From Lachnospiraceae bacterium YSD2013 (GTDB taxonomy: Bacteria > Bacillota > Clostridia > Lachnospirales > Lachnospiraceae), in assembly GCA_900100895.1 (NCBI GenBank), contig FMTX01000017.1, positions 29,501 through 93,500 on the forward strand: 64,000 bases of DNA, read 5' to 3'. The notes beneath the pieces were generated by a model that did not search any database, was not told where the DNA came from, and saw only the letters and a program-made list of their open reading frames with translations. Made by a program: the position numbers and the translations under genes. This document shows, piece by piece, positions 18,134 to 29,905 of the stretch (position 1 is the stretch's first letter; the number at the start of each line of letters is the position of its first letter).

Positions 18134-21100
18134 ATGGAAAAAAACAGAATACGTCCTATTGCCGCAGGCAGAAATTCACGTATGAGTTATTCTCGACAAA
18201 AAGAAGTTTTGGAAATGCCCAACCTTATTGAAGTTCAGAAGGACTCTTACGAGTGGTTCTTAAAGGACGGATTAAAAGAGGTATTTGACGACATTTCTCC
18301 GATTGAAGATTTTGGCGGTAGATTAAGCCTTGAGTTCGTAGATTCCGAACTTTGCAAGGAAGATGCCAAGTACACAATCGAGAAGTGTAAGGAAAGAGAT
18401 GCTACATATGCAGCTCCCTTGAAAGTCAAAGTACGTCTTTGCAACAAGGAAACGGGAGCCATCATCGAACACGATATCTTCATGGGAGATCTTCCTCTTA
18501 TGACAGAAACCGGTACATTCGTAATCAACGGTGCCGAGCGTGTTATCGTAAGCCAGATGGTTCGTTCTCCCGGTATCTACTATAATATCGAGCACGATAA
18601 AATCGGTAAGCGTTTGTTCTTTTCAACGGTTATTCCCAATCGTGGTGCATGGCTTGAATACGAGACAGATTCCAATGATGTCTTTTATGTACGTGTAGAC
18701 AGAACCCGTAAGGTTCCGATTACCGTTCTTTTGCGTGCCCTCGGACTTGGTACCAATGAAGAGATTAAAGAAGTATTCGGCGACGAGCCTAAGATTGAAG
18801 CTTCTTTTGCCAAGGATACATCAAGCAACTACCAGGAAGGTTTGCTTGAACTTTACAAGAAGATTCGTCCCGGCGAGCCTCTTTCCGTTGATAACGCAAA
18901 GAGCCTTATCGAGGGAATGTTCTTCGACCCCAAGCGTTATGACTTAGCACGTGTAGGTAGATATAAATTTAATAAGAAACTTGCGCTTAAGAACCGTATC
19001 CGCAACATGGTTCTTGCAGAGGATGCAGTATCACCCGTAACAGGTGAAGTCGTTGCCGAGAAAGGCACCAAGATTACTGTTGAAATCGCTAACGCAATTC
19101 AGGATGCGGCAGTTCCTTTCGTAATGGTAGAGACAGAAGAGCGCGTTGAGCGTGTTCTTTCCAACTTAATGGTTGACATTACCAAGTACGTAGACTGCGA
19201 TCCCGCAGAACTCGGCATTACCGAGGCTGTTTACTATCCCACTCTCAAGGCTATTCTTGATGAGTACGGCGATAAGCCCGAAGAATTATTCGATGCATTG
19301 AAGCGCAACGTACATGAGCTTGTTCCCAAGCACATTACCGTTGACGATATTTTTGCATCCGTTAACTACAATATGCATCTTGAGTACGGTATCGGTAACG
19401 ATGACGATATCGACCACTTAGGAAACAGACGTATCCGTGCTGTCGGTGAGCTTTTACAGAACCAGTACCGTATCGGTCTTTCAAGACTTGAGCGTGTGGT
19501 TCGTGAGCGTATGCAGACACATGATACCGAGGAAGTTACTCCTCAGGCTCTTATCAACATCAAGCCCGTACAGGCAGCTGTTAAGGAGTTCTTCGGTTCA
19601 TCACAGCTCTCACAGTTCATGGATCAGAACAACCCTCTCGGTGAGTTAACTCATAAGAGACGTTTGTCGGCACTTGGTCCCGGCGGTCTTTCAAGAGAGA
19701 GAGCTTCCTTCGAAGTTCGAGACGTACATTACTCCCACTACGGACGTATGTGCCCTATCGAGACTCCCGAAGGTCCCAACATCGGTCTTATTAACTCTCT
19801 TGCATCTTATGCAAGAATTAACGTATACGGTTTCATCGAGGCTCCTTATCGTAAGATTGATAAGACAGATCCCGAGAACCCTCGCGTTACCGACGAAGTT
19901 GTATACATGACAGCGGACGAGGAAGACAACTACCACGTAGCTCAGGCTAACGTAGCACTTAATCCTGACGGAACCTTCGTTAAGAAGTCCGTATCGGGTC
20001 GTTTCCGTGAGGAGACACAGGAATACCCCATCACCATGTTCGATTACATGGACGTATCACCTAAGATGGTATTCTCAGTTGCTACAGCGCTTATTCCTTT
20101 CCTTCAGAACGACGATGCTAACCGTGCCCTCATGGGTTCCAACATGCAGCGTCAGGCCGTACCGCTTATGGTTACCGAAGCTCCCGCAGTAGGTACCGGT
20201 ATGGAGCCCAAGGCAGCAGTAGACGCAGGCGTCTGCGTAGTTGCCAAGGAATCCGGTGTTGTTGATTATGTATCATCCAATCTCGTACGTATCAATCAGG
20301 ATAACGGCGAGACCGTAGAATACAAGCTTACAAAGTTCCAGCGTAGTAACCAGTCCAACTGCTACAACCAGAAGCCCATCGTATTCAAGGGCGAGAGAGT
20401 AGAGAAGGGCGAAGTTATCGCTGACGGACCTTCCACTTCCGGTGGTGAACTTGCACTCGGTAAGAACCCTCTTATCGGATTCATGACCTGGGAAGGTTAC
20501 AACTACGAGGATGCTGTACTTTTAAGTGAGCGCCTTGTACAGGATGACGTTTATACATCCATTCATATAGAGGAATACGAAGCAGAAGCTCGTGATACCA
20601 AACTCGGACCCGAAGAAATCACAAGAGACGTTCCCGGTGTCGGCGACGATGCCCTTAAGGATCTTGATGACAGAGGTATTATCCGTATCGGTGCTGAGGT
20701 TCGTGCCGGCGACATTCTCGTAGGTAAGGTTACACCTAAGGGTGAGACCGAGCTTACGGCCGAGGAAAGACTCTTAAGAGCAATCTTCGGTGAGAAGGCT
20801 CGCGAGGTCAGAGATACCTCCCTTAAGGTACCTCACGGCGAATACGGTATCGTAGTAGCTGCCAAGGTATTCACAAGAGAAAACGGCGACGAGTTGTCAC
20901 CCGGCGTTAACGAATCCGTTCGTGTCTACATCGCTCAGAAGCGTAAGATCAGCGTCGGTGATAAGATGGCAGGTCGTCACGGTAACAAGGGTGTCGTTTC
21001 AAGAGTACTTCCCGTAGAAGATATGCCTTATCTTCCCAACGGTCGTCCCCTTGATATCGTGCTTAACCCCTTGGGCGTACCTTCACGTATGAATATCGGA

Positions 21101-22045
21101 CAGGTCCTTGAAATCCACTTGTCACTTGCAGCCAAGGCTCTTGGCTTCAACATCGCAACACCCGTATTTGACGGCGCTAACGAGAAAGACATTCAGGATT
21201 CCCTTGAACTTGCCAATGACTACGTAAACCTTCCTTTCGACGAGGCAGAGGCTAAGGTTGAAGCTGAGAAGAACGGAACCAAGTATGATAAGAATGCACC
21301 TACCTTCTCAAGTCTCCACAAGGATGAACTTCTTCCCGAAGTTTATGATTACCTTTCGGAGAACAGAGCTCACAGAGCACTTTGGAAGGGTGTTCCGATT
21401 TCCAGAGACGGTAAAGTTCAGTTAAGAGACGGCCGTACCGGTGAACTCTTCGACGGACCTACCACAATCGGTCACATGCATTATCTTAAGCTCCACCACC
21501 TGGTTGACGATAAGATTCACGCTCGTTCAACCGGCCCTTACTCACTCGTTACACAGCAGCCTCTCGGCGGTAAAGCCCAGTTCGGTGGTCAGCGTTTCGG
21601 TGAAATGGAAGTTTGGGCACTGGAAGCTTACGGTGCTGCTTATACCTTACAGGAAATTCTTACGGTTAAGTCCGATGACGTTGTCGGCCGTGTTAAGACC
21701 TACGAGGCAATTATTAAGGGCGAGAACATTCCCAAGCCCGGTATTCCCGAGTCCTTCAAGGTACTCCTTAAGGAATTACAGTCCCTCGGTCTTGATATCA
21801 AGGTACTTCGTGAGGACAATACCGAAGTTGAACTTACAGAATCAGTCGACTATGGCGAGACCGATTTCAGAATGGCTGAAATCGACGGAAGCGACAGAGG
21901 CGGCAGAGGCAATGAAGACTTTGCATCAGCAGGTTATCAGACTCAGGAATTCGATGAGTCCGGTGAACTTGTAGAAGCAGAAGATTCCTTCGAAGAGGAT
22001 ATGGAATTTGCAGAAGACGATTACGAAGGAAGCCTCGACGAATAA
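18134..22045 (+). CDS. rpoB: DNA-directed RNA polymerase subunit beta
   Basis: About 1303 residues. The start ATG at 18134 lies 7 bases after GGGGTG; the in-frame GTG at 18128 is too close to it. Hallmarks: the rifampicin region [30 protein letters not shown] (split), [15 protein letters not shown], the catalytic-site Lys region [21 protein letters not shown], and [27 protein letters not shown]. The rifampicin-region residues (Q, D, H, R, S) look wild type. The C-terminus has an acidic tail ([19 protein letters not shown]). It is followed 34 bases later by rpoC. The rplJ-rplL genes that often precede rpoB are absent here. Confidence 0.98.
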   Translation: MEKNRIRPIAAGRNSRMSYSRQKEVLEMPNLIEVQKDSYEWFLKDGLKEVFDDISPIEDFGGRLSLEFVDSELCKEDAKYTIEKCKERDATYAAPLKVKVRLCNKETGAIIEHDIFMGDLPLMTETGTFVINGAERVIVSQMVRSPGIYYNIEHDKIGKRLFFSTVIPNRGAWLEYETDSNDVFYVRVDRTRKVPITVLLRALGLGTNEEIKEVFGDEPKIEASFAKDTSSNYQEGLLELYKKIRPGEPLSVDNAKSLIEGMFFDPKRYDLARVGRYKFNKKLALKNRIRNMVLAEDAVSPVTGEVVAEKGTKITVEIANAIQDAAVPFVMVETEERVERVLSNLMVDITKYVDCDPAELGITEAVYYPTLKAILDEYGDKPEELFDALKRNVHELVPKHITVDDIFASVNYNMHLEYGIGNDDDIDHLGNRRIRAVGELLQNQYRIGLSRLERVVRERMQTHDTEEVTPQALINIKPVQAAVKEFFGSSQLSQFMDQNNPLGELTHKRRLSALGPGGLSRERASFEVRDVHYSHYGRMCPIETPEGPNIGLINSLASYARINVYGFIEAPYRKIDKTDPENPRVTDEVVYMTADEEDNYHVAQANVALNPDGTFVKKSVSGRFREETQEYPITMFDYMDVSPKMVFSVATALIPFLQNDDANRALMGSNMQRQAVPLMVTEAPAVGTGMEPKAAVDAGVCVVAKESGVVDYVSSNLVRINQDNGETVEYKLTKFQRSNQSNCYNQKPIVFKGERVEKGEVIADGPSTSGGELALGKNPLIGFMTWEGYNYEDAVLLSERLVQDDVYTSIHIEEYEAEARDTKLGPEEITRDVPGVGDDALKDLDDRGIIRIGAEVRAGDILVGKVTPKGETELTAEERLLRAIFGEKAREVRDTSLKVPHGEYGIVVAAKVFTRENGDELSPGVNESVRVYIAQKRKISVGDKMAGRHGNKGVVSRVLPVEDMPYLPNGRPLDIVLNPLGVPSRMNIGQVLEIHLSLAAKALGFNIATPVFDGANEKDIQDSLELANDYVNLPFDEAEAKVEAEKNGTKYDKNAPTFSSLHKDELLPEVYDYLSENRAHRALWKGVPISRDGKVQLRDGRTGELFDGPTTIGHMHYLKLHHLVDDKIHARSTGPYSLVTQQPLGGKAQFGGQRFGEMEVWALEAYGAAYTLQEILTVKSDDVVGRVKTYEAIIKGENIPKPGIPESFKVLLKELQSLGLDIKVLREDNTEVELTESVDYGETDFRMAEIDGSDRGGRGNEDFASAGYQTQEFDESGELVEAEDSFEEDMEFAEDDYEGSLDE

Positions 22046-22079
22046 GTTTTTCTAATAAAAATGTAAAGGAGCGCCATAA

Positions 22080-25000
22080 ATGTCGGAAATTAAGAATGAT
22101 ACATACCAGCCGATGACTTTTGATAAGATTCAGATCGGCTTAGCATCCCCTGAGAAGATCAGGGCTTGGTCCAGACGCGGTGACGACCCGGATTTCGGTA
22201 TCGTTACCAAGCCCGAGACCATCAACTACAGAACATTAAAGCCCGAGAAAGATGGCTTGTTCTGTGAAAGAATATTCGGACCCAACAAAGACTGGGAATG
22301 TCACTGCGGTAAGTACAAGAAGATTCGCTATAAAGGCGTTATCTGTGACCGCTGCGGTGTAGAAGTTACCAAGGCAAGCGTTCGTCGTGAGCGTATGGGA
22401 CGTATCGAGCTCGCTGCTCCTGTTTCTCATATCTGGTACTTCAAGGGTATCCCTTCCCGTATGGGTCTCATTCTCGACATCTCTCCCAGAGTACTCGAGA
22501 AGGTACTTTATTTTGCATCTTACATCGTACTCGACGCAGGCGAGACCAACCTTGAATACAAGCAGGTTCTTTCCGAACGTGAGTATCAGGATGCCAAGGA
22601 AACCTACGGCAACAAGTTCCGTGTAGGAATGGGCGCCGAGGCTATCAAAGAGTTATTACAGGCTATCGATCTTGAGACCGAAGCCGAAGAATTAAAGGCT
22701 GAACTCAAGGAGTCCACCGGCCAGAAGAGAGCTCGTATCATCAAGAGACTCGAGGTTGTGGAAGCTTTCCGGGAGTCCGGTAACAAGCCCGAGTGGATGG
22801 TAATGGATGTTATTCCCGTTATCCCTCCGGACCTTCGTCCTATGGTACAGCTTGAAGGCGGCAGATTCGCAACATCCGATCTTAACGACCTTTACAGACG
22901 TATCATCAACCGTAACAACCGTTTACAGAGACTTCTCGAACTCGGTGCGCCCGACATCATCGTACGTAACGAGAAGAGAATGCTTCAGGAAGCAGTTGAC
23001 GCACTTATCGACAACGGCCGTCGCGGACGTCCCGTAACAGGCCCCGGTAACAGAGCTCTTAAGTCTCTTTCCGATATGTTAAAGGGTAAGGGCGGACGTT
23101 TCCGTCAGAACCTTCTTGGTAAGCGTGTAGACTACTCCGGACGTTCCGTTATCGTAGTAGGACCCGAACTTAAGATTTACCAGTGCGGTCTCCCTAAGGA
23201 GATGGCAATCGAATTGTTCAAGCCCTTCGTTATGAAGGAGCTTGTGGGACGTGGCATTTCCCAGAATATTAAGAATGCCAAGAAGCTTGTTGAAAGACTC
23301 GACTCCCAGGTATGGGATGTGCTCGAGGACGTTATTAAAGAGCATCCCGTAATGCTTAACCGTGCTCCTACACTTCACAGACTCGGTATTCAGGCTTTCG
23401 AGCCCATCCTTGTAGAAGGTAAGGCTATTAAGCTTCATCCCCTTGTATGTACCGCTTTCAACGCCGACTTCGACGGTGACCAGATGGCTGTACACCTTCC
23501 TCTTAGCGTAGAGGCTCAGGCAGAATGCAGATTCCTTCTTCTTTCTCCCAACAACCTCTTAAAGCCTTCGGACGGTGGCCCTGTTGCGGTTCCTACACAG
23601 GATATGGTTCTTGGTATTTACTACCTCACCATGCACAAGTACTATGACAACCCTTCTCTTAAGGATCAGGCTGTTGCAGAGTTCGCTTCAATCGATGAGC
23701 TCAAGGCTGCTTACGAAGAATACGAGAAGAAAGTTGCCAAGGCCGTTAAAGGCAAAGAAGGCGACGCTGCTAAGGAAGCAGTTGCTGCCATCAAGGACGC
23801 ACATCTTGATTACGATGCAATCGTAAGAGTATGCGTTGACACTGAGAGAAACCGTGTTGTAACCTGTCGTGTTATCGATATCATGGGCAGATATTACAAC
23901 TCCACCAGAGAAGCTTTACTTGCATACGAGAACGGTGAGATTACTCTTCACCAGAGCATCTATGTAAGAAAGACCACCGAATGGAACGGCGAAGAAGTTG
24001 AAGGTATCATCGAGACCACTCTCGGACGCCTCCTCTTCAACGAAATCATCCCTCAGGATTTAGGTTACGTAGACCGCTCCAAGAGAGAGAACGCTCTTCT
24101 TCTTGAAGTAGACTTCCACGTAAAGAGAAAGCACTTAAAAGAGATTTTACAGCGAGTAATCAATATACATGGCGCATCAGTAACCGCTGAAGTTCTTGAC
24201 CTTGTTAAGGCTACAGGTTACAAGTACTCCACAAGAGCAGCTATGACCGTATCAATTTCCGATATGACCGTGCCTGCTTCCAAGCCCGAAATTCTTGAAG
24301 GCGCTCAGGAGACCGTTGAAAAGATTACACGTAACTACAGAAGAGGTCTTATCACCGACGAAGAAAGATATCGTGCGGTAGTAGAGACCTGGAACGAGGC
24401 CGATGGCAAGCTTACCAAAGAGCTTCTTGACGGTCTTGACAAGTACAACAACATATTCATGATGGCCGACTCCGGTGCCCGTGGTAGTAACCAGCAGATC
24501 AAGCAGCTTGCAGGTATGCGTGGACTTATGGCGGATACAACCGGTAAGACCATTGAGCTTCCTATTAAGTCCAACTTCCGTGAAGGTCTTGACGTACTCG
24601 AATACTTCATGTCCGCACACGGTGCTCGTAAGGGTCTGTCCGATACCGCTATCAGAACCGCTGACTCAGGTTACTTAACCCGTCGTATGGTTGACGTATC
24701 ACAGGAACTTATCATTCGTGAAATCGACTGCTGTGAAGGCAGAGAAGAGATCCCCGGAATGGATGTTTACGCATTCATGGACGGTAAGGAAACAATCGAA
24801 GGTCTTAAGGACCGTATCCAGGGCAGATATACCTGCGATGACATTCTTAACGCCAAGGGCGAAGTAATCGTTAAGAAGAACCACATGATTACCCCCAGCC
24901 GTGCAGCAAGAGTGCTCAAGGAAGGTATTGACGTTAACGGTAAGCCCGTATCCGATGAAGAGGGCAATGTTAATCCCGGAGCACGCATTAAGGTTCGTAA

Positions 25001-26054
25001 CATCCTTTGCTGCCGTTCACACAACGGTATCTGCGCTAAGTGTTACGGTGCCAACATGGCAACCGGTGAAGCAGTACAGGTCGGCGAAGCTGTAGGTATC
25101 ATCGCAGCTCAGTCAATCGGTGAGCCCGGTACACAGCTTACCATGAGAACATTCCATACCGGTGGTGTTGCCGGCGGCGATATCACACAGGGTCTTCCCC
25201 GTGTAGAGGAATTGTTCGAAGCAAGAAAGCCTAAGGGACTTGCAATCATCGCTGAATTCGGCGGTAAGGCAAGCATTAAAGATACCAAGAAAAAGCGTGA
25301 AGTAGTAGTTACCAACGAGGAAACAGGTGAGTCCAAGTCTTACCTCATCCCTTACGGTTCACGTATCAAGGTAACCGATGAGCAGATTATCGAAGCCGGT
25401 GACGAACTCACCGAAGGTTCCGTTAACCCTCACGACTTACTCAAGATCAAAGGTATCCGTGCGGTACAGGATTACATGCTCAGAGAAGTTCAGCGTGTAT
25501 ACCGTCTCCAGGGTGTTGATATCAACGATAAGCACATCGAAGTCATTGTACGTCAGATGCTTAAGAAGGTTCGTATCGAGAACAACGGCGATGCAGAATT
25601 CCTTCCCGGCTCCATGATTGACTTCCTTGACTTTGAAGACATGAACGAACAGCTCATTGCTGAAGGTAAGGCTCCCGCAGAGGGAACGAGAGTTATCCTT
25701 GGTATTACCAAGTCCGCTCTTGCTACCAACTCCTTCTTGTCAGCAGCTTCCTTCCAGGAGACCACCAAGGTTCTTACAGAAGCAGCTATTAAGGGTAAGG
25801 TAGATCCCCTTATCGGTCTTAAGGAAAACGTTATCTTAGGTAAGCTCATCCCTGCAGGTACAGGTATGAAGCGTTACAGAGACGTAGAACTTTCATCCGA
25901 TGAAAGATACGAGCAGATGCTTGTTGAAAGAGCAGAAGCCGAAGCTAAGGCAGCCAAGCAGCGCGCGGCTTCCGAAGAGCCCGAAGAGACCATCACAGTA
26001 GAAGAAGAACTCGTATACGAAACCGAGGAAGCAGCTTCTGCAGATGAAGAATAA
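22080..26054 (+). CDS. rpoC: DNA-directed RNA polymerase subunit beta'
   Basis: 1324 residues. Zinc ribbon [20 protein letters not shown] near the N-terminus; the Mg-binding triad Asp463, Asp465 and Asp467 in [16 protein letters not shown]; the bridge-helix and trigger-loop regions ([29 protein letters not shown]); and the second zinc site [15 protein letters not shown] ribosome site (AAAGGAGC) precedes ATG. An acidic C-terminal tail mirrors that of RpoB. A terminator follows directly. Confidence 0.98.
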   Translation: MSEIKNDTYQPMTFDKIQIGLASPEKIRAWSRRGDDPDFGIVTKPETINYRTLKPEKDGLFCERIFGPNKDWECHCGKYKKIRYKGVICDRCGVEVTKASVRRERMGRIELAAPVSHIWYFKGIPSRMGLILDISPRVLEKVLYFASYIVLDAGETNLEYKQVLSEREYQDAKETYGNKFRVGMGAEAIKELLQAIDLETEAEELKAELKESTGQKRARIIKRLEVVEAFRESGNKPEWMVMDVIPVIPPDLRPMVQLEGGRFATSDLNDLYRRIINRNNRLQRLLELGAPDIIVRNEKRMLQEAVDALIDNGRRGRPVTGPGNRALKSLSDMLKGKGGRFRQNLLGKRVDYSGRSVIVVGPELKIYQCGLPKEMAIELFKPFVMKELVGRGISQNIKNAKKLVERLDSQVWDVLEDVIKEHPVMLNRAPTLHRLGIQAFEPILVEGKAIKLHPLVCTAFNADFDGDQMAVHLPLSVEAQAECRFLLLSPNNLLKPSDGGPVAVPTQDMVLGIYYLTMHKYYDNPSLKDQAVAEFASIDELKAAYEEYEKKVAKAVKGKEGDAAKEAVAAIKDAHLDYDAIVRVCVDTERNRVVTCRVIDIMGRYYNSTREALLAYENGEITLHQSIYVRKTTEWNGEEVEGIIETTLGRLLFNEIIPQDLGYVDRSKRENALLLEVDFHVKRKHLKEILQRVINIHGASVTAEVLDLVKATGYKYSTRAAMTVSISDMTVPASKPEILEGAQETVEKITRNYRRGLITDEERYRAVVETWNEADGKLTKELLDGLDKYNNIFMMADSGARGSNQQIKQLAGMRGLMADTTGKTIELPIKSNFREGLDVLEYFMSAHGARKGLSDTAIRTADSGYLTRRMVDVSQELIIREIDCCEGREEIPGMDVYAFMDGKETIEGLKDRIQGRYTCDDILNAKGEVIVKKNHMITPSRAARVLKEGIDVNGKPVSDEEGNVNPGARIKVRNILCCRSHNGICAKCYGANMATGEAVQVGEAVGIIAAQSIGEPGTQLTMRTFHTGGVAGGDITQGLPRVEELFEARKPKGLAIIAEFGGKASIKDTKKKREVVVTNEETGESKSYLIPYGSRIKVTDEQIIEAGDELTEGSVNPHDLLKIKGIRAVQDYMLREVQRVYRLQGVDINDKHIEVIVRQMLKKVRIENNGDAEFLPGSMIDFLDFEDMNEQLIAEGKAPAEGTRVILGITKSALATNSFLSAASFQETTKVLTEAAIKGKVDPLIGLKENVILGKLIPAGTGMKRYRDVELSSDERYEQMLVERAEAEAKAAKQRAASEEPEETITVEEELVYETEEAASADEE

Positions 26055-26066
26055 GTAATAACAATT

Positions 26067-26096
26067 AAGGCACGTGGTGTAAGCCACGTGCCTTTT
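26067..26096 (+). terminator. Terminator of rpoBC
   Basis: AAGGCACGTGG, loop tgtaag, CCACGTGCCTT, then TT. An 11-bp perfect stem 12 bases after the rpoC stop, also facing the convergent minus-strand operon. Confidence 0.85.
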
Positions 26097-26130
26097 ATCA
26101 TGCATTCAAATATTTAAGAAACGGTTCAAT

Positions 26131-26571
26131 TTACTTACCGAATACCGGCAACGTATCGTCGTAGTCAAGCTCCCCGGTAGTATCGGTCTTCCACGAAGTA
26201 ATATCATAGAACGACTCGCCCGCACTCTCAGGATAAAGAATCCGTATCTCAACCTCCAAGGTCTGAATATCGTTAATCGGTATTGCGAAGGTCTTTTTTT
26301 TGCCCACATTCTCGAAATATCCCGCGCGAGAAATCCCTGTATCGTACAAATCCTTAAGCGTCTTATCGAAGCTTGCCAGCTGCACCTCAGCCTCATTGCA
26401 GGCGTCGTAGTAAGCCTGGGAGTTCTCCACCACACGCTTGCTGAGCTTATAATCACTCATGGCGCTTGAGAGCGACAATATAGCAAAAGAAACCAGACAC
26501 AAGATTACGAATATAAACAATACAGAGGACGTTCCGACATTTAACGGTAATTCACGTTTTTTCTTAGCCAT
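26131..26571 (-). CDS. Membrane-anchored pilin-cluster protein of unknown function
   Basis: 146 residues. A short positive N-terminus (MAKKKRELPLN) is followed by one long helix (SVLFIFVILCLVSFAILSLSSAM) and then an extracellular region with a coiled-coil-like start (DYKLSKRVVENSQAYYDACNEAEVQL). No prepilin-peptidase motif is certain. The start codon overlaps the stop of the upstream gene (TAATG) and AAGGAGG precedes it. It is the last gene of the cluster. The single-helix architecture suits a minor pilin or assembly component; identity is not recognised. Confidence 0.8.
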   Translation of the reverse strand: MAKKKRELPLNVGTSSVLFIFVILCLVSFAILSLSSAMSDYKLSKRVVENSQAYYDACNEAEVQLASFDKTLKDLYDTGISRAGYFENVGKKKTFAIPINDIQTLEVEIRILYPESAGESFYDITSWKTDTTGELDYDDTLPVFGK

Positions 26572-26942
26572 TACGACACCTCCTTCTTATGACGCTTGAA
26601 GGTGTACGCATACACTTCCTCGGACTTCGGAGTGTAGAAGAACTTAAACGTCATATATTCAAAGGTCTCATCCGACGAAAAATCCAAAGAATAAGAGTAG
26701 TCAGGCAGATTAAATGCCGAGGAAAGCGTAGTCTCAATCATGTCACGACTGCTTCCGCCGAACTCATAGAAGCATTCAGCCGCGTTATCGGCCCACAGGA
26801 CCGCGTAATTGGCGCTCTCGGTCTCATGTGCCACATCATGTGCCTTAATGAACACACGCATGCACACGGCGCTTGTAAGGGCAAAAAACAATATGACGAT
26901 AATTAGCTCCATCAAGAACAGAGCAGATTTTGATTTTTGCAT
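26571..26942 (-). CDS. Pseudopilin-like protein
   Basis: The ATG at 26942 is preferred over TTG at 26957 because GAAAGG precedes it; about 123 residues. The N-terminus QKSKSALFLMELIIVILFFALTSAVCMRVF resembles a type IV pilin start: a hydrophobic helix with Glu five or so residues after the helix start. The rest is a small extracellular domain with one Cys pair (CMRVF, CFYEFG). Likely a filament or pseudopilus subunit working with the GspF-like protein upstream. No canonical Gly-Phe cleavage site is visible. Confidence 0.75.
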   Translation of the reverse strand: MQKSKSALFLMELIIVILFFALTSAVCMRVFIKAHDVAHETESANYAVLWADNAAECFYEFGGSSRDMIETTLSSAFNLPDYSYSLDFSSDETFEYMTFKFFYTPKSEEVYAYTFKRHKKEVS

Positions 26943-26975
26943 TTGACTACCTTTCAAAACCGGAACACCGGGAAT

Positions 26976-27455
26976 TTATTTCATACTTCTTACGTGAACG
27001 AACAAAGTCTCGTCCGCACTCTTATCGGGCGTAATATCGAATCGGTACAAAGAATCCGTAACCTTCGTAATCTTAAACGACTTAACATCCAGAATATCTG
27101 TACCGAACTCGGGGTCGAGGTCCTGCCCGTATCTTGTGAAGAGTTCTTTGACCTTGCCTTCATACTCGTAGAGATATGTGCAATACGTGATATTGTCAAT
27201 CTCCTCCGAAATCACGAGCGCATCGCCACCGGCATAAGTACCTACCGACACAAGCCCGTCGACATCGCTCTGATGCACCTTATTGTAGATGTAGGAAAAA
27301 GAAGTTCTGGCGCTGTAATTGCCACTCATCTTATTGACAACACTCTGATACACGCTGGCGCCCGTGCCAGTCAGAGACACAACGGAAATTGCGAACACCA
27401 GGAAAAGCGTGATAACGAACAAAGCATCAATTGTATGCTCCGAAGACTTATTCAT
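26976..27455 (-). CDS. DUF4860-like membrane-anchored protein
   Basis: The start at 27455 follows GGAAAGGAG; about 159 residues. MNKSSEHTIDALFVITLFLVFAISVVSLTGTGASVYQSVVNKMSGNYSARTSFSYI (in parts) shows a single N-terminal helix and an extracellular domain of beta-strand character. Proteins like this occur next to GspF-type genes in Lachnospiraceae, where I recall the DUF4860 label; the match is from memory and not searched. It overlaps the upstream gene by 8 bases. Confidence 0.75.
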   Translation of the reverse strand: MNKSSEHTIDALFVITLFLVFAISVVSLTGTGASVYQSVVNKMSGNYSARTSFSYIYNKVHQSDVDGLVSVGTYAGGDALVISEEIDNITYCTYLYEYEGKVKELFTRYGQDLDPEFGTDILDVKSFKITKVTDSLYRFDITPDKSADETLFVHVRSMK

Positions 27456-27789
27456 GCCGCTCTCCTTTCCTGATAACCACAACCTCCGGGTAAATATTGG
27501 AACCCTCGGGGCGATAATCTATAAAGAAAGAATCCTTGTCATACGTAAGACCGTAGTGCTCGACCATATACTCAAGGTTAGGCGGATAAGTACCCTCTAC
27601 GCAATAGCAGGACACAATAGCCCTGTTAAGCGCGGAATTAAGGCTTTCCTCCTGGCGCGCCTTGGTATCGTCGGATATATTCCCAAGCATGTAGAGAAAG
27701 AACACGAACACAGCAATAAAGAATATCACCGAGAACTGCACGCTTCCGAATAAAGTTTTTAAAGAACGCCTTTCTTTAAACCTGTACAT
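27448..27789 (-). CDS. Small membrane-anchored pilin-cluster protein
   Basis: The ATG at 27789 has AAGGGA six bases upstream, better than TTG at 27804. About 113 residues. One helix (VQFSVIFFIAVFVFFLYML) follows a basic N-terminus (MYRFKERRSLK); the outer part includes SALNRAIVSCYCVEGTYPPNLEYMVEHYGLTYD, which resembles the PPxLxxL-type segment of type II pseudopilins. No family is assigned with certainty. Confidence 0.75.
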   Translation of the reverse strand: MYRFKERRSLKTLFGSVQFSVIFFIAVFVFFLYMLGNISDDTKARQEESLNSALNRAIVSCYCVEGTYPPNLEYMVEHYGLTYDKDSFFIDYRPEGSNIYPEVVVIRKGERHE

Positions 27790-27804
27790 AAACTGTCCCT
27801 TCAA

Positions 27805-28851
27805 CTAGCCGATGGTGGTCATAATTCCCATAAGAGGAAGAATTACCGACAAAAGAATGAGTCCCACAACAAGCGATAACACAATAACCAGTGTAGGCTC
27901 GATTACAGAAATAATATTGTTGATCTTTTTCTCATTGGCACGCTGGTAGCCGTCCGCAATCTTATTAAGCACCTGCTCTATATCACCGGTCTTAATACCT
28001 ACGGCAACCATACGGTTGTTAACGTTACTGAAAATGGAGGCTTCTTTTAAGCCGTCCGCAAGACTGTCACCGTTAAGAAGCACCTGACGGCAGACATCAA
28101 TCTTTTCCTCGGTCTTCTTATTCTCCACAAGATTGGAAACCATCTTAAGGCTTTCAAAAGTATCAAGACCTGCGGAAATCGCAAGCGCCATACCGGAAGC
28201 AAAACGCTCTGCCGCAAGACCTTCATAGAAGCCCTTAAACAACGGAATCTTGGAAGCAAATGTCTTGATGGCCTTCTTGCCTGACTGAGACTTCGAGAAG
28301 AAGAGATACAGCACCACAAGAACCGCCAGAATAGTAATAAACACAACGGAGTATGACTTAAGCGCGCTGCCGAGATTCATAAGAGAAGCGGCAAAGCCCG
28401 TCATTTCCGTACCAAGCTGTATGAATACCTGATTGAATATGGGGAGAACTCTCGTAATAAGAATAACGATAACCACAAGCATCATCACAATCATAACCAA
28501 AGGATAGGTTACTGCGCTTCTGATGCTCTCTGAAATCTGCGTCTCACGATCGTAGTAAGCTGCGAGCGCCGACATGACTTCGTCAAGCGAACCGGCCTTC
28601 TCACCAAGCTTAATCGTATTGATTACGTAGTCCGGAAAAACACCGACAATCTCAAGACTCTCTGCGAAACTGTTACCTTCATTGACAGCGTCGATAATCG
28701 CCTGAAGCAGTTTCTTCGAGCCTGAATCATTGGTGTCTGACAAAAGAATGCGGATGCCTTCGGTGGGAGTGATTCCCGCCTGCAAAAGAATGGACACCTG
28801 ACTGCAGAAGGAGGCAAGCTCCTCGTTGGATAGTTTCCTTGATTTACTCAT
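27805..28851 (-). CDS. Type II secretion/type IV pilus platform protein, GspF/PilC family
   Basis: The start at 28851 (MSKSRKLSNEELASFCSQVSILLQAGIT) has GAGGGG upstream. About 348 residues. Two copies of the T2SSF domain are visible: the first around LSNEELASFCSQVSILLQAGITPTEGI, the second around FYEGLAAERFASGMALAISAGLDTFESL. Three helices occur, ending with IIEPTLVIVLSLVVGLILLSVILPLMG-like sequence. It anchors assembly of pilin-like subunits in the membrane. No partner ATPase (GspE/PilB) or prepilin peptidase is in the window. Confidence 0.92.
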   Translation of the reverse strand: MSKSRKLSNEELASFCSQVSILLQAGITPTEGIRILLSDTNDSGSKKLLQAIIDAVNEGNSFAESLEIVGVFPDYVINTIKLGEKAGSLDEVMSALAAYYDRETQISESIRSAVTYPLVMIVMMLVVIVILITRVLPIFNQVFIQLGTEMTGFAASLMNLGSALKSYSVVFITILAVLVVLYLFFSKSQSGKKAIKTFASKIPLFKGFYEGLAAERFASGMALAISAGLDTFESLKMVSNLVENKKTEEKIDVCRQVLLNGDSLADGLKEASIFSNVNNRMVAVGIKTGDIEQVLNKIADGYQRANEKKINNIISVIEPTLVIVLSLVVGLILLSVILPLMGIMTTIG

Positions 28852-28874
28852 TCCGTTAATTCCCCTCATAAGTA

Positions 28875-29900
28875 TTAGTAAACGTGTGAAATCTCGTAAT
28901 TGGTTCCGTCACCGATGTATTTCTTCAAAGTCTTGGGATCGGTGCTGGCACCGAAGGTGGGATCAACCAGCGACCATTCTTTACCATTAAACTGGATGAT
29001 TCCGTTAAGCCATCCCACATCCTCGATGTACACGCTTATCCATGCGTGATACACGGGATTCTCGGCGCCCACATATCCGACCTCAAGTCTTGTGGGAATC
29101 CGCTGGCTCCTAAGCATACTCGTCATAACTGCGGAGTAGTCAAGACAAATACCTGTGCCGCTTTCCAATATCTCATCAACATTCGAAATGTAACCCGACG
29201 CAACCGTATTGGCCTTGTCGTAGTCATACACGATGTTCTGAGTTATGAAATCGTAAACATTGGTAACGACGTCTAAGTCAGTGCTGCAATATGCCGCAAG
29301 ATTGGCACCCTTGGTGATGACCTTGCAACTGTCGTTGTAATAAACATACTGATTGGGATGCAAGTACGGTCCGAACTCCGAGATGTCCGGAAAATCAAGA
29401 GAAGTGGCATAAGCTACCGAGTACTTGGTGCCGGAAATGTTCTCGCAGACACTGAACTCGTAGGTGCCGTTTCCGCCCGTAAGAGGGAAAGCGGCGTAGC
29501 CGTTCTTGATATCATACTTGTTCTGAATACCGTCGGGACCGGTAATTAAGAGCTTAACCTTGGCGCAGGAGCCGAGATAATTGACCATCACGTAGCCGTC
29601 TTTGTAATTGGAATAATCAAGAACAGCCAGGTCGTTACCGTCCGAAGCGGTGCCCGGAGCGGTAGTTTCAAGACAAACGGGAGTGTTGTCTCTCGCGGTC
29701 TTAGGGTCAATCACCTTATCAGCCGAAGAAAGTGCCGTGTGAACCTCGGGATTCTCAATGGTGGTAGTGGTACTAGGCTTAATACTGCCGCCTCCGCCTC
29801 CGCCGATTCCGGGGTCATCCGTAACAGCCTTCTCGCATGCGGTAAGGAAAAGTATCGATATGGTCAATATCAAAAGAACGTACTTGTTCTTTTTAATCAT
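28875..29900 (-). CDS. Transglutaminase-like domain lipoprotein
   Basis: The start ATG at 29900 is 9 bases after AAAGGAG. Signal peptide MIKKNKYVLLILTISILFLTACEK ends in a lipobox. A Gly and Ser/Thr-rich linker (GIGGGGGGSIKPSTTTT) follows. After a central beta-rich domain, the transglutaminase-like domain shows Cys in SGTGICLDYSAVMTSMLR, His in VYHAWISVYIEDVGW and Asp in WSLVDPTFGAS, a complete Cys-His-Asp triad. Such domains often act as proteases or cross-linking enzymes at the cell surface. Its place between the anti-sigma gene and gspF suggests a role in processing or attaching surface filaments (inference). Confidence 0.88.
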   Translation of the reverse strand: MIKKNKYVLLILTISILFLTACEKAVTDDPGIGGGGGGSIKPSTTTTIENPEVHTALSSADKVIDPKTARDNTPVCLETTAPGTASDGNDLAVLDYSNYKDGYVMVNYLGSCAKVKLLITGPDGIQNKYDIKNGYAAFPLTGGNGTYEFSVCENISGTKYSVAYATSLDFPDISEFGPYLHPNQYVYYNDSCKVITKGANLAAYCSTDLDVVTNVYDFITQNIVYDYDKANTVASGYISNVDEILESGTGICLDYSAVMTSMLRSQRIPTRLEVGYVGAENPVYHAWISVYIEDVGWLNGIIQFNGKEWSLVDPTFGASTDPKTLKKYIGDGTNYEISHVY

Positions 29901-29905
29901 AGGGA